DNA of 64,000 nucleotides, taken from the NCBI RefSeq assembly GCF_039535475.1, contig NZ_BAAAXG010000026.1, positions 1,488,001 to 1,552,000 on the forward strand, written 5' to 3'. The position numbers and the translations under genes are program-made. Below, piece by piece: positions 32,792 through 40,199 of this stretch (within the stretch, counting starts at the first letter, position 1; every line of letters starts with the position of its first letter). Origin of the DNA: Streptomyces showdoensis (GTDB taxonomy: Bacteria; Actinomycetota; Actinomycetes; Streptomycetales; Streptomycetaceae). Below the pieces are notes generated by a model. That model was not told the origin of the DNA, did no database searches, and was given only the letters and a program-made list of their open reading frames with translations.

Positions 32792-33868
32792 CTAGGAGCC
32801 GTCCGGCCTCGGCCCGAAGGTGTTCAGGAAGACCACCGGCCCGCCCCCGAAGCACCCTTCTGTTCCCTCGGCTCCCCCCAGCTCCTCCGCCCCCTCCGCC
32901 CCCTCCGCCCCCTCCCCCGCCAGGGCCAGCAGGGCCGCCAGTGCCTTCGCCGTGTAGACCGGCTCCAGCTCCAGGTCCGCCTCCTCGGCCGCCCAGCGCA
33001 GGGCCCGCGCGCCCGGCTCCGTCGGGTGGGCGTAACCCTCGCCGAGCCACCCGTACTCCGTGACGATGTCCTCCGGCCCGAGCCGTACCGGCGTCGGCGG
33101 CAGCTCGGCGCCCCGCGCCCGCAACAGGCGTTCCGCCTTCCCCGCGAGTGCCGTGAGCCGGGCGGCGTCCAGGCGCAGCGTGTCGTTCACGACGACCGCC
33201 AGGACCCGGGTGCGCAGCCCGGCCAGCCGCAGTCCGAGGGCCAGTCCGGCGGCGGTGCCGCCCGAACCGACCGCCGTCACGATCCAGGCGGGCTCCGGCA
33301 GCAGCCCCTCCTCGACCTGCTCGGCCAGTTCCAGCGCGCACTCGACGTACCCGAGCGTCCCCAGCGGCGAGGACCCGCCCGCGGGGAGCACGTACGGGAG
33401 GCGCAGGCCCCGCGTATGGCGGGCCAGCAGCCAGGGCAGCGAGAGGATCAGCCGGCCCTTCGTGTGCGGGAAGTGCAGGGTGGCGCCGGAGGCGCGCAGC
33501 CGGGCGAGTTGGGCCCGTACGTGCGCGTCGACCGGCTGGTCGATCAGGGCGAGGGCCACGTCGATGCCCTGCTCGCGGGCGTAGAGCGCGGCGGCCAGGC
33601 CCCAGTTGGTTCCGAGGCCGCCGACGCTGAGGAGGGTGCGGGGGCCGCCGCCGCGCAGGGCCTGCGGCAGGAGCCACTCCAGCTTGCGGACCTTGTTGCC
33701 GCCCCAGCCGCCCTCGCCGTAACCGCTCTCGTCCTTCACCCAGACCGGGGTCCGCGAGCCGGGGCCGGTCAGCGGGCGTACGGGGGTGGGGCCGGAGCCG
33801 AGCGGCAGGTACGGCAGGGTGTCGGCGAGCGCAGGCCAGTGCCGGTGGAGCAGCGGGCGGCGAGTCAT
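32792..33868 (-). CDS. PLP-dependent ACC deaminase/D-cysteine desulfhydrase family protein
   Basis: A 358-residue fold-type II PLP enzyme. The PLP Lys is in WGGNKVRKLEWLL, the substrate Ser/Asn loop is SVGGLGTNWG, and the phosphate-binding Gly loop is AVGSGGTAAG. D-cysteine desulfhydrase or ACC deaminase activity cannot be told apart here. ATG 33868 is chosen because TACGGT (33876-33881, minus strand) is 7 nt upstream, a leaderless start. An Ala-Glu-Gly repeat near residue 330 is slippage-type low complexity. Confidence 0.78.
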   Translation of the reverse strand: MTRRPLLHRHWPALADTLPYLPLGSGPTPVRPLTGPGSRTPVWVKDESGYGEGGWGGNKVRKLEWLLPQALRGGGPRTLLSVGGLGTNWGLAAALYAREQGIDVALALIDQPVDAHVRAQLARLRASGATLHFPHTKGRLILSLPWLLARHTRGLRLPYVLPAGGSSPLGTLGYVECALELAEQVEEGLLPEPAWIVTAVGSGGTAAGLALGLRLAGLRTRVLAVVVNDTLRLDAARLTALAGKAERLLRARGAELPPTPVRLGPEDIVTEYGWLGEGYAHPTEPGARALRWAAEEADLELEPVYTAKALAALLALAGEGAEGAEGAEELGGAEGTEGCFGGGPVVFLNTFGPRPDGS

Positions 33869-33913
33869 GCGGGCCACCGTAGGGGGGACGGCGCGGCCCG
33901 GGGGAGGGGTCGG

Positions 33914-34600
33914 TCAGGCCGTCTGCCGGCGGCGGACCATCTCGTCGATCCAGACCGGCGCGAACGGGGAGGTGCAGCCCGGTGAGGTCGGGTAGTCCTT
34001 GAGGACTTCCAGGCGCTCGCCGATGCCGATCGCGCGGGCGCGGTGCTCGGGGTGTTCGATCCCGATCTGGGCCAGGCAGTGGTTCATGGCCCACTGGAGG
34101 CGGTCGGGGGCGTCCTTCATCTCGGCCTCGATGACGTCGAGGAGGGCGGGGAGGTCGAGGCCTTCGGGCTTCTTGGCGACGCGGTCGGTGGTGAGGGCCC
34201 ACCCGGCACTGGCGACGACGGGGTCCGGGTCGGCGGTCCAGGCGAGGCGCAGTGCTTCGGCGTGCGGGCTCTTCTTGACCACGTAGTTCACGAGCCAGTC
34301 GTGGACCTTGGGGGCGCGGGCCCGGCGCAGCATCGCGTCCAGTTCGTCGCGGTCGTAGGCCTTGGGGCGGCAGATGAGGAGGGCGAGGAGCCGGGCGGCC
34401 GTGTCGTCCGTGGCCCAGAGGTCCCGGGCGAGGTCCTGCTGGGTCTTGAGCCGCTTGGCGAGCGCGCGGAGCTTGCCGAGGTTCACGCCGTGGTCGTCGC
34501 CGTGCCTCTCGTTGACGGCGCGGGCCTTCGGGTCCTCCAGCGCGGCCAGCTCGGCCATCACCTCGGCGACCGTCGTCCCGGGTCCGGTCGTCGGGGCCAC
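33914..34600 (-). CDS. Putative AlkD-like DNA alkylation repair protein
   Basis: A 228-residue all-helical HEAT-like protein resembling the AlkD family (PF08713 type): VNERHGDDHGVNLGKLRALA, AARLLALLICRPKAYDRDEL, VHDWLVNYVVKKSPHAEALR, LQWAMNHCLAQIG. AlkD glycosylases excise N3/N7-alkylated bases. GTG 34600 follows AGGAGG with normal spacing. Assignment is moderate since the catalytic Asp cannot be placed with certainty. Confidence 0.65.
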   Translation of the reverse strand: MAPTTGPGTTVAEVMAELAALEDPKARAVNERHGDDHGVNLGKLRALAKRLKTQQDLARDLWATDDTAARLLALLICRPKAYDRDELDAMLRRARAPKVHDWLVNYVVKKSPHAEALRLAWTADPDPVVASAGWALTTDRVAKKPEGLDLPALLDVIEAEMKDAPDRLQWAMNHCLAQIGIEHPEHRARAIGIGERLEVLKDYPTSPGCTSPFAPVWIDEMVRRRQTA

Positions 34601-34605
34601 CGTGT

Positions 34606-34800
34606 CCTCCTGGTGTCTGGTGTCTGGTGTCTGGTGTCCGGTGGGCGGTGTCTGGTGGGCGGTGTCTCGTGGGCGGGTTTCAGCGTATGTCGGGGGCGCC
34701 GGGGAGGACGGTCGACCGCACACCGGCCGGCCGCACACGGGTGGTCGCACACGGGTGGTCGCCCGCATCGGGGTCGCCCACATCGGGGTCGCCGCACACG
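34606..34800. repeat. Short tandem repeats upstream of the AlkD-like gene
   Basis: GGTGTCTG/GGTGGGCGGTGTCT repeats (34612-34676) and GCACACGGGTGGTC / CATCGGGGTCGCC repeats (34733-34798). No gene seen. Confidence 0.65.
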
Positions 34801-34804
34801 GAAA

Positions 34805-34853
34805 GAGGGCGGCCGCGGCGGGAGCCCGTCGGACTCCCGCCGCGACCGCCCTC
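34805..34853 (-). terminator. Long hairpin terminator
   Basis: GAGGGCGG and GCGGCGGGAG pair with CTCCCGCCGC and CCGCCCTC around a 9-nt loop, downstream of the small membrane gene on the minus strand. Its outer part GGAAAGAGGGCGGCCGC also occurs at the end of the inverted-repeat cassette. Confidence 0.75.
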
Positions 34854-34873
34854 TCCGGGACGGAGTGGTCGGC

Positions 34874-35122
34874 TCAGCCGAGCGCCAGCCAGGCGACGCC
34901 CGCCAGGACGGCGATCGCGACGATCACGCCGACGATCACGCCGACGCGCGGGCCGGAGGAGTGGGTGGTCGCGGCCTGGTACTGCTGCCGCTGGCCCGGC
35001 TGCTGCTGGGGGGCGCCCTCGTCGACGAAGGCGCGGAACATCTGGGTGCTGCCGGCGGGGTCGTAGGAGCCCTCGGGGCCCTGGCCGCCCTGGCCGTACG
35101 GTGCTTGGGGGTTGTGTGCCAT
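34874..35122 (-). CDS. Small C-tail-anchored membrane protein
   Basis: An 82-residue protein: Gln/Gly/Pro-rich cytoplasmic N-terminus, motif STQMFRAFVDEG, and one C-terminal hydrophobic helix (VGVIVGVIVAIAVLAGVAWL). Conserved-looking in Streptomyces, no known function. Confidence 0.7.
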   Translation of the reverse strand: MAHNPQAPYGQGGQGPEGSYDPAGSTQMFRAFVDEGAPQQQPGQRQQYQAATTHSSGPRVGVIVGVIVAIAVLAGVAWLALG

Positions 35123-35262
35123 GGCCCGGACCCTAGCGAAGGTGTGGTTCCGGGCCCAAGCCCCACCCTCCTCCCTGGACCTCCCCCGCCCCCGGGGCCC
35201 CGCTCTCGCCCCTCCCCAGGCCCCGCTTTGCCGATTCTTTAGCGCGCTTTGACCGATTTAGT

Positions 35263-35304
35263 TTGCCTGGAGCAACCATCGATCTCTATGGTTGCCCTAA
35301 GCAA
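35263..35304. promoter_or_regulatory. Two MarR operators over the marR promoter
   Basis: TTGC-ctgga-GCAA (35263-35275) and TTGC-cctaa-GCAA (35292-35304). The likely -35 TTGCCT (35264-35269) and -10 TATGGT (35288-35293), 18 bp apart, overlap both sites, so autorepression is likely. Confidence 0.7.
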
Positions 35305-35324
35305 CAAGATGTCAGGGGAGCTCG

Positions 35325-35768
35325 ATGGAGACGCTGAGCCGGTACGAGGAGCTCGCCAGGGCGGTGAGCGCCATCGGCGCCGTCAAGCGTGGTGTGGCCC
35401 GGGTGCTGCCCGCCCACTGCCAGGGCGGCGCGGCGGCCGTACTCGCCCTCGTCAAGCACCACGGCGACATGCGGATGAGCCGGCTGGCCGAACTCATGGC
35501 CGTCGACATGTCCGTGTGCAGCCGTCATGTGACGCACACCGTGGAGCACGGCTGGATCGAGCGACTGCCCGACCCGGACGACAAGCGCTCCCGGATCCTG
35601 CGGCTCACCACCGAGGGCTACGCGATGCTCGGCGAGCTCGACCGCCGGGTCGCCGAGGCCTTCACCCGCCACCTCGCGGAGTGGTCCGACGAAGACGTCG
35701 CACTGCTCACGACCATGCTCTCCCGGCTGCGGGACGCCTTCGGGGACTGCCGGGCCCCGCACGCCTGA
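35325..35768 (+). CDS. MarR-family regulator
   Basis: A 147-residue MarR protein: VLALVKHHGDMRMSRLAELM, AVDMSVCSRHVTHTVEHGWI, wing RLPDPDDKRSRILRLT. It precedes an EmrB/QacA-type exporter by 167 bp; MarR-exporter pairs are typical of drug-induced efflux. The start ATG 35325 follows GGGGAG. Confidence 0.88.
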   Translation: METLSRYEELARAVSAIGAVKRGVARVLPAHCQGGAAAVLALVKHHGDMRMSRLAELMAVDMSVCSRHVTHTVEHGWIERLPDPDDKRSRILRLTTEGYAMLGELDRRVAEAFTRHLAEWSDEDVALLTTMLSRLRDAFGDCRAPHA

Positions 35769-35935
35769 CCGGCACCCGCCCCACCCGGCACCGCACGACC
35801 GGCACCCGCACCACGCCCGAACGACCCCGCCCGCCCGGCCCGGCATCCGACCGCAGCGGACGTCACGCACAGCCACGTACGCCGACGTACACGCCCGTAC
35901 ACCCTCGGACACCCACGTACACGTAAAGGAACCTC

Positions 35936-37555
35936 ATGGCTACCACCGCACCTGCCACGGGTGTACGGGAAGGCCGGACCGACAACTCCGGTGCCCCGAT
36001 GACGCACCGGCAGATCATGGAGGCGCTCTCCGGGCTGCTGCTCGGCATGTTCGTCGCCATCCTGTCCTCGACGATCGTCTCGAACGCCCTCCCCCAGATC
36101 ATCACCGACCTCGGCGGCGGCCAGTCCGCCTACACCTGGGTCGTCACCGCCGCCCTCCTGTCGATGACGGCGACCACCCCGCTCTGGGGCAAGCTGGCGG
36201 ACCTCTTCTCCAAGAAGCTGCTGGTCCAGATAGCCCTGATCATCTACGTCGCGGGTTCGGTCGTCGCCGGCCTCTCGCAGAACACCGGCATGCTGATCGC
36301 CTGCCGCGTGGTCCAGGGCATCGGCGTCGGCGGTCTGACCGCCCTCTCCCAGATCATCCTGGCCGCCATGATCGCCCCGCGTGAGCGCGGCCGGTACAGC
36401 GGCTACCTCGGCGCCACCTTCGCCGTCGCCACCGTCGGCGGCCCGCTGCTCGGCGGCGTCATCACCGACACCGACTGGCTCGGCTGGCGCTGGTGCTTCT
36501 ACGTCGGCGTGCCCTTCGCGCTGATCGCGCTGATCGTGCTGCAGAAGACGCTGAAGCTCCCCGTGGTGAAGCGCGAGGTCAAGGTCGACTGGGCCGGCGC
36601 CCTCTTCATCAGCGCCGCCGTCTCGCTGCTCCTGATCTGGGTCACCTTCGCGGGCGACAAGTACGACTGGGTGTCCTGGCAGAGCGCCGCCATGGTCGGC
36701 GGATCGGTCCTGCTCGGCGCGGTGTTCCTGTTCGTCGAGTCCCGGGCCTCCGAGCCGATCATCCCGCTGCGCCTCTTCCGCAACCGCACGATCACGCTGG
36801 CCTCGCTGGCCTCGCTCTTCGTGGGTGTCGCGATGTTCGCCGGCACGGTCTTCTTCAGCCAGTACTTCCAGCTGGCCCGCAACGAGTCGCCGACGATGTC
36901 CGGCGTCCTCACCATCCCGATGATCGGCGGCCTGTTCGTCTCGTCGACCGTCTCCGGCATGATCATCACCAAGACCGGCCGCTGGAAGGCCTGGCTGGTC
37001 AGCGGTGGCGCCCTCGCCGCCGGCGGCCTCGGTCTGCTCGGCACCATCCGGTACGACACGGAGTACTGGCACATCGCGATCTTCATGGCGGTGCTCGGCC
37101 TGGGCCTCGGCATGATGATGCAGAACCTGGTGCTCTGCACCCAGAACCAGGTCGCCCCCTCCGACCTCGGCGCCGCCTCCTCCGTCGTCACCTTCTTCCG
37201 CTCCCTGGGCGGTGCGATCGGTGTCTCGGCGCTCGGCGCGGTCATGGCCCACCGGGTCACCGACTACGTCAAGGACGGTCTGGCCGAGCTCGGCCCGAAG
37301 GCCGCGGCGGCCATGGGCCAGGGCGGCGGCGGTGGCATCCCGGACATGGACAAGCTGCCCGCCCCGATCCGTACGGTCATGGAGAGCGCGTACGGCCACG
37401 GCGTCGGCGACGTCTTCCTCTACTCGGCGCCCTTCGCGCTGCTGGCCTTCATCGTGACGCTGTTCATCAAGGAGGTCGCGCTGAAGAGCAACACCGTCAA
37501 GGCCGAGGACGCCACGGCGGACACCACGGCGAGCGCCACGGCGGACGCCAGGTAG
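35936..37555 (+). CDS. MFS drug exporter, DHA2 (EmrB/QacA) type
   Basis: A 539-residue, 14-helix proton antiporter. Motif A is GKLADLFSKK, motif C-like GGPLLGGVITD, and LDFR-type D-D1 region SSTIVSNALPQI. Ribosome site AAAGGA before ATG 35936. It is downstream of the MarR gene after a GTACAC-rich stretch and is the likely efflux pump under MarR control. Acidic Thr/Ala-rich cytoplasmic C-terminus. Confidence 0.9.
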   Translation: MATTAPATGVREGRTDNSGAPMTHRQIMEALSGLLLGMFVAILSSTIVSNALPQIITDLGGGQSAYTWVVTAALLSMTATTPLWGKLADLFSKKLLVQIALIIYVAGSVVAGLSQNTGMLIACRVVQGIGVGGLTALSQIILAAMIAPRERGRYSGYLGATFAVATVGGPLLGGVITDTDWLGWRWCFYVGVPFALIALIVLQKTLKLPVVKREVKVDWAGALFISAAVSLLLIWVTFAGDKYDWVSWQSAAMVGGSVLLGAVFLFVESRASEPIIPLRLFRNRTITLASLASLFVGVAMFAGTVFFSQYFQLARNESPTMSGVLTIPMIGGLFVSSTVSGMIITKTGRWKAWLVSGGALAAGGLGLLGTIRYDTEYWHIAIFMAVLGLGLGMMMQNLVLCTQNQVAPSDLGAASSVVTFFRSLGGAIGVSALGAVMAHRVTDYVKDGLAELGPKAAAAMGQGGGGGIPDMDKLPAPIRTVMESAYGHGVGDVFLYSAPFALLAFIVTLFIKEVALKSNTVKAEDATADTTASATADAR

Positions 37556-37562
37556 AAGAGCT

Positions 37563-37637
37563 CCCGGCCGCGCTTCGAGCGGAGGCGCGGCCGGGTCCGG
37601 TACGGAGCGGCGGGCAGGGGACGGCCCGCCGCTCCGT
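37563..37637. terminator. Double bidirectional terminator
   Basis: Two perfect hairpins: CCCGGCCGCGC / GCGCGGCCGGG (37563-37595) and ACGGAGCGGCGGGC / GCCCGCCGCTCCGT (37602-37637), between convergent exporter and TetR genes. Confidence 0.85.
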
Positions 37638-37656
37638 CATTTCTCCGTACTCCCGC

Positions 37657-38487
37657 CTACTTCTCCTGCATCTCCTGCATCCGCTGCGTCTCCGGTGTCT
37701 CCGGTGTCTCCTGCTTCTGCTGCTTCTCCTGCGCGCGGGAAACCATGACCTCGATGCCAGCGATCAGCACGTCCAGCGCGTAGTCGAAGTCGCGGTCCCA
37801 GAGGTCGTCCATCCGGCGGCTGGCCCGCTCCTCGATGACGGGCCGCATGAGCTTCAGGTCCTCGGCGAACCTCGGCTCGTCCACGAAGGCGTCGACCGCC
37901 TCCCGGTAGTACTCCTCCTGCGTCATGCCCGTCTCGGCGGCCCGCCGCTCGAAGTGCCCCTCGACCGTGCCGAATCCGTAGACGAACTGGAAGACGGCCG
38001 AGGTGGCCCCGGGCTGGCCGTCCGCGGGCAGCCCGGTCGACGCGATCACCTGGTAGATGCCCTTCGCGACGGCGACCGCCTGCGGACCGACGTTGAGGTA
38101 CGTGCCCGAGATCGACGAGACCCAGGGGTGGGCGACCAGCATCCGGCGGTAGTCGTTCGCCATCAGCCGGAGCCGGTCCTGCCAGCTCCGGGCCGCCTCG
38201 ACGGCCTCCAGGTCGATCCCCTGGTGGGCGGCGTCGAGTGCGAACTCGATGATGTCGTCCTTGGTGTCGACGTACCAGTAGAGGGACATCGCGGTGACGT
38301 TGAGCTCGGTCGCGAGCTTGCGCATCGACAGCTTGGCGAGGCCCTCCTCGTCGAGCATCCGGATGGCGGCGGCGACGATCCGGTCCCGGTCGAGCCCGGC
38401 CGGGCCGCCGCCGCTGCGGGCGGCCCGGTTCTCCAGCCAGACGCTGGAACGCGCCGGGTTCTTGGCCCGGTCCGTTGCCTTGACCAC
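37657..38487 (-). CDS. TetR/AcrR-family regulator
   Basis: A 276-residue TetR protein: LDRDRIVAAAIRMLDEEGLA, LSMRKLATELNVTAMSLYWY, C-terminal TetR_C domain. The tail QEKQQKQETPETPETQRMQE is encoded by short repeats. Transcribed 36 bp after the MFS gene, so it is the second gene of the operon and likely acts on the large palindrome upstream of the MFS. Confidence 0.87.
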   Translation of the reverse strand: MVKATDRAKNPARSSVWLENRAARSGGGPAGLDRDRIVAAAIRMLDEEGLAKLSMRKLATELNVTAMSLYWYVDTKDDIIEFALDAAHQGIDLEAVEAARSWQDRLRLMANDYRRMLVAHPWVSSISGTYLNVGPQAVAVAKGIYQVIASTGLPADGQPGATSAVFQFVYGFGTVEGHFERRAAETGMTQEEYYREAVDAFVDEPRFAEDLKLMRPVIEERASRRMDDLWDRDFDYALDVLIAGIEVMVSRAQEKQQKQETPETPETQRMQEMQEK

Positions 38488-38523
38488 CGCGTTCCTCCGT
38501 CCGATCAGCCTTCCGCGCCCATG

Positions 38524-40050
38524 CTATGCAGCGACTTCTAGCTTCTCCGACTCCTGCCGGCGCAGCTCCGCCCGTTCGGCCCGCTGGAGCAGGGCCGCGG
38601 CGAGCAGTCCACCCGCGAAGACCGCGATCGCGCCGACCAGCTGGCTGGTCTGGAGGCCGGAGGCGAAGGCGTCGGAGATCTGCTGCCGCTCGGCGTCGCT
38701 GCCCGCCGCGGCCAGGGCGGCCGGCAGGGAGGTGGCCGTGACGGTGACGAGGGCGGCGAAGCGGGCGTTGAGGACGGCGCCGAGGATGGCGACGCCGAGG
38801 CCGTTGCCGAACTCGGCGAGCGTGCCGTTGACGCCGGCGCCGACGCCGGCCTTCTCCGGCGGGATCGCGCTCATGATGGCGTTGGCCATGGCCGGGTTGG
38901 AGAGGGCGATGCCCGCACCCATGAGGATCAGGCCGAGCAGCATGCCGCCGTACGTGCCGTCGGTGCCGCCGCCGATCAGGGCGATCGAGGTGAGACCGCC
39001 CGCGACCAGGGACAGGCCGAGCGCCACGGAGGCCGGGGTGCCGATCTTCATGACCAGCCTCGGCCCGATGCCGGAGAGGTTGAGGACCACGATGGTCAGC
39101 GCCAGCGGCGCCATCCGCAGACCCGCCTCCAGCGGCTCGTAACCGAGGACGAACTGCAGGTGCTGGGTGAGCAGGAAGAGCGAGCCGCCCATGCCGAGCA
39201 TGACCAGGATCGCGCCGGCGACGGCGCCGACGAACTTCTGGTTGCGGAAGAAGTGCATGTCGAGCATCGGGTACGGGATGCGCAGCTCCCACCAGGCGAA
39301 GGCGGCGAGGACGACGACGCCGAGCAGCGCCGGGAGCAGCACCTGGCCGGAGGTCCAGCCGTGCTCCGGACCGGTGATGATCGCGAAGACGACCGAGGTC
39401 ATGCCGATGGTGGAGAGCAGTGCGCCGAGCAGGTCGGGGCGGTCGCCCTGGGGGTTCTTGGACTCGGGGACCAGCTTGATGACGGCGACCAGGCCGATGA
39501 CGGCGACCGGGATGTTGATCAGGAAGATCATTCCCCACCAGAAGTGGTTGAGGATCGCGCCGCCGATCAGCGGGCCCGCGGCGAAGCCGAGGGAGCTGAT
39601 GGTGGCCCAGATGGCGATGGCCTTGACCCGCTGGGAGTCGTCGAAGATCTGCATGACGACGGCGAGGGTCGTGGTCATCAGGAGCGCGCCGCCGACGCCC
39701 ATGCCCGCGCGGGCGGCGATCAGCTGCGCGGTGGAGTCGGCGAGGCCGGCGGCGAGCGAGCCGAGGCCGAAGAGCGCGAGACCGACGGCGAGGAGCTTCT
39801 TGCGGCCGTAGCGGTCGGCGGCGTTGCCCGCGGTGAGCAGCAGGCCGGACTGGACCAGCGAGTAGGCGTTGATCATCCACTGGATGTCGCTGGTGGAGGC
39901 GTGCAGTTCGGTGGTCAGCGAGGGGATGGCGACGCTGAGCACGGTGTTGTCGAGCAGGACCGTGAGCTGGGCGAGGCAGATGACGCCGAGGATCAGCCAG
40001 CGCTGTGGGTGGCCGCCCCCGGTGGTGGCGGTGGCGTTCGGCGCCGTCAT
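38524..40050 (-). CDS. MFS drug exporter, DHA2 type
   Basis: A 508-residue, 14-helix exporter: LDNTVLSVAIPSLTTEL (DHA2 motif), motif A GNAADRYGRKKLL, motif C GFAAGPLIGGAIL. First gene of an MFS-TetR operon, preceded by a 44-bp palindrome. Resembles actinobacterial antibiotic exporters; substrate unknown. Confidence 0.9.
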   Translation of the reverse strand: MTAPNATATTGGGHPQRWLILGVICLAQLTVLLDNTVLSVAIPSLTTELHASTSDIQWMINAYSLVQSGLLLTAGNAADRYGRKKLLAVGLALFGLGSLAAGLADSTAQLIAARAGMGVGGALLMTTTLAVVMQIFDDSQRVKAIAIWATISSLGFAAGPLIGGAILNHFWWGMIFLINIPVAVIGLVAVIKLVPESKNPQGDRPDLLGALLSTIGMTSVVFAIITGPEHGWTSGQVLLPALLGVVVLAAFAWWELRIPYPMLDMHFFRNQKFVGAVAGAILVMLGMGGSLFLLTQHLQFVLGYEPLEAGLRMAPLALTIVVLNLSGIGPRLVMKIGTPASVALGLSLVAGGLTSIALIGGGTDGTYGGMLLGLILMGAGIALSNPAMANAIMSAIPPEKAGVGAGVNGTLAEFGNGLGVAILGAVLNARFAALVTVTATSLPAALAAAGSDAERQQISDAFASGLQTSQLVGAIAVFAGGLLAAALLQRAERAELRRQESEKLEVAA

Positions 40051-40056
40051 GGGAAC

Positions 40057-40100
40057 TCCTTATACGGTGTACGAGGCGAGTCTCGTACACCGTATAAGGA
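40057..40100. promoter_or_regulatory. 44-bp palindromic TetR operator
   Basis: Perfect 19-bp arms (start TCCTTATACGGTGTACGAG) around GCGAGT, 7 bp before the MFS start codon. A weaker copy-like element TTACGCTGTATAGCG follows at 40106-40120. The length fits binding of two TetR dimers. Confidence 0.85.
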
Positions 40101-40199
40101 TCCTCTTACGCTGTATAGCGATTATTTCTTCGCGGCTGCTCCGGGACCGCTCCCGGCCCCGCGCGGCCCCGCGCGGCCCCGCGCGGCCCCGGAGCGGAG

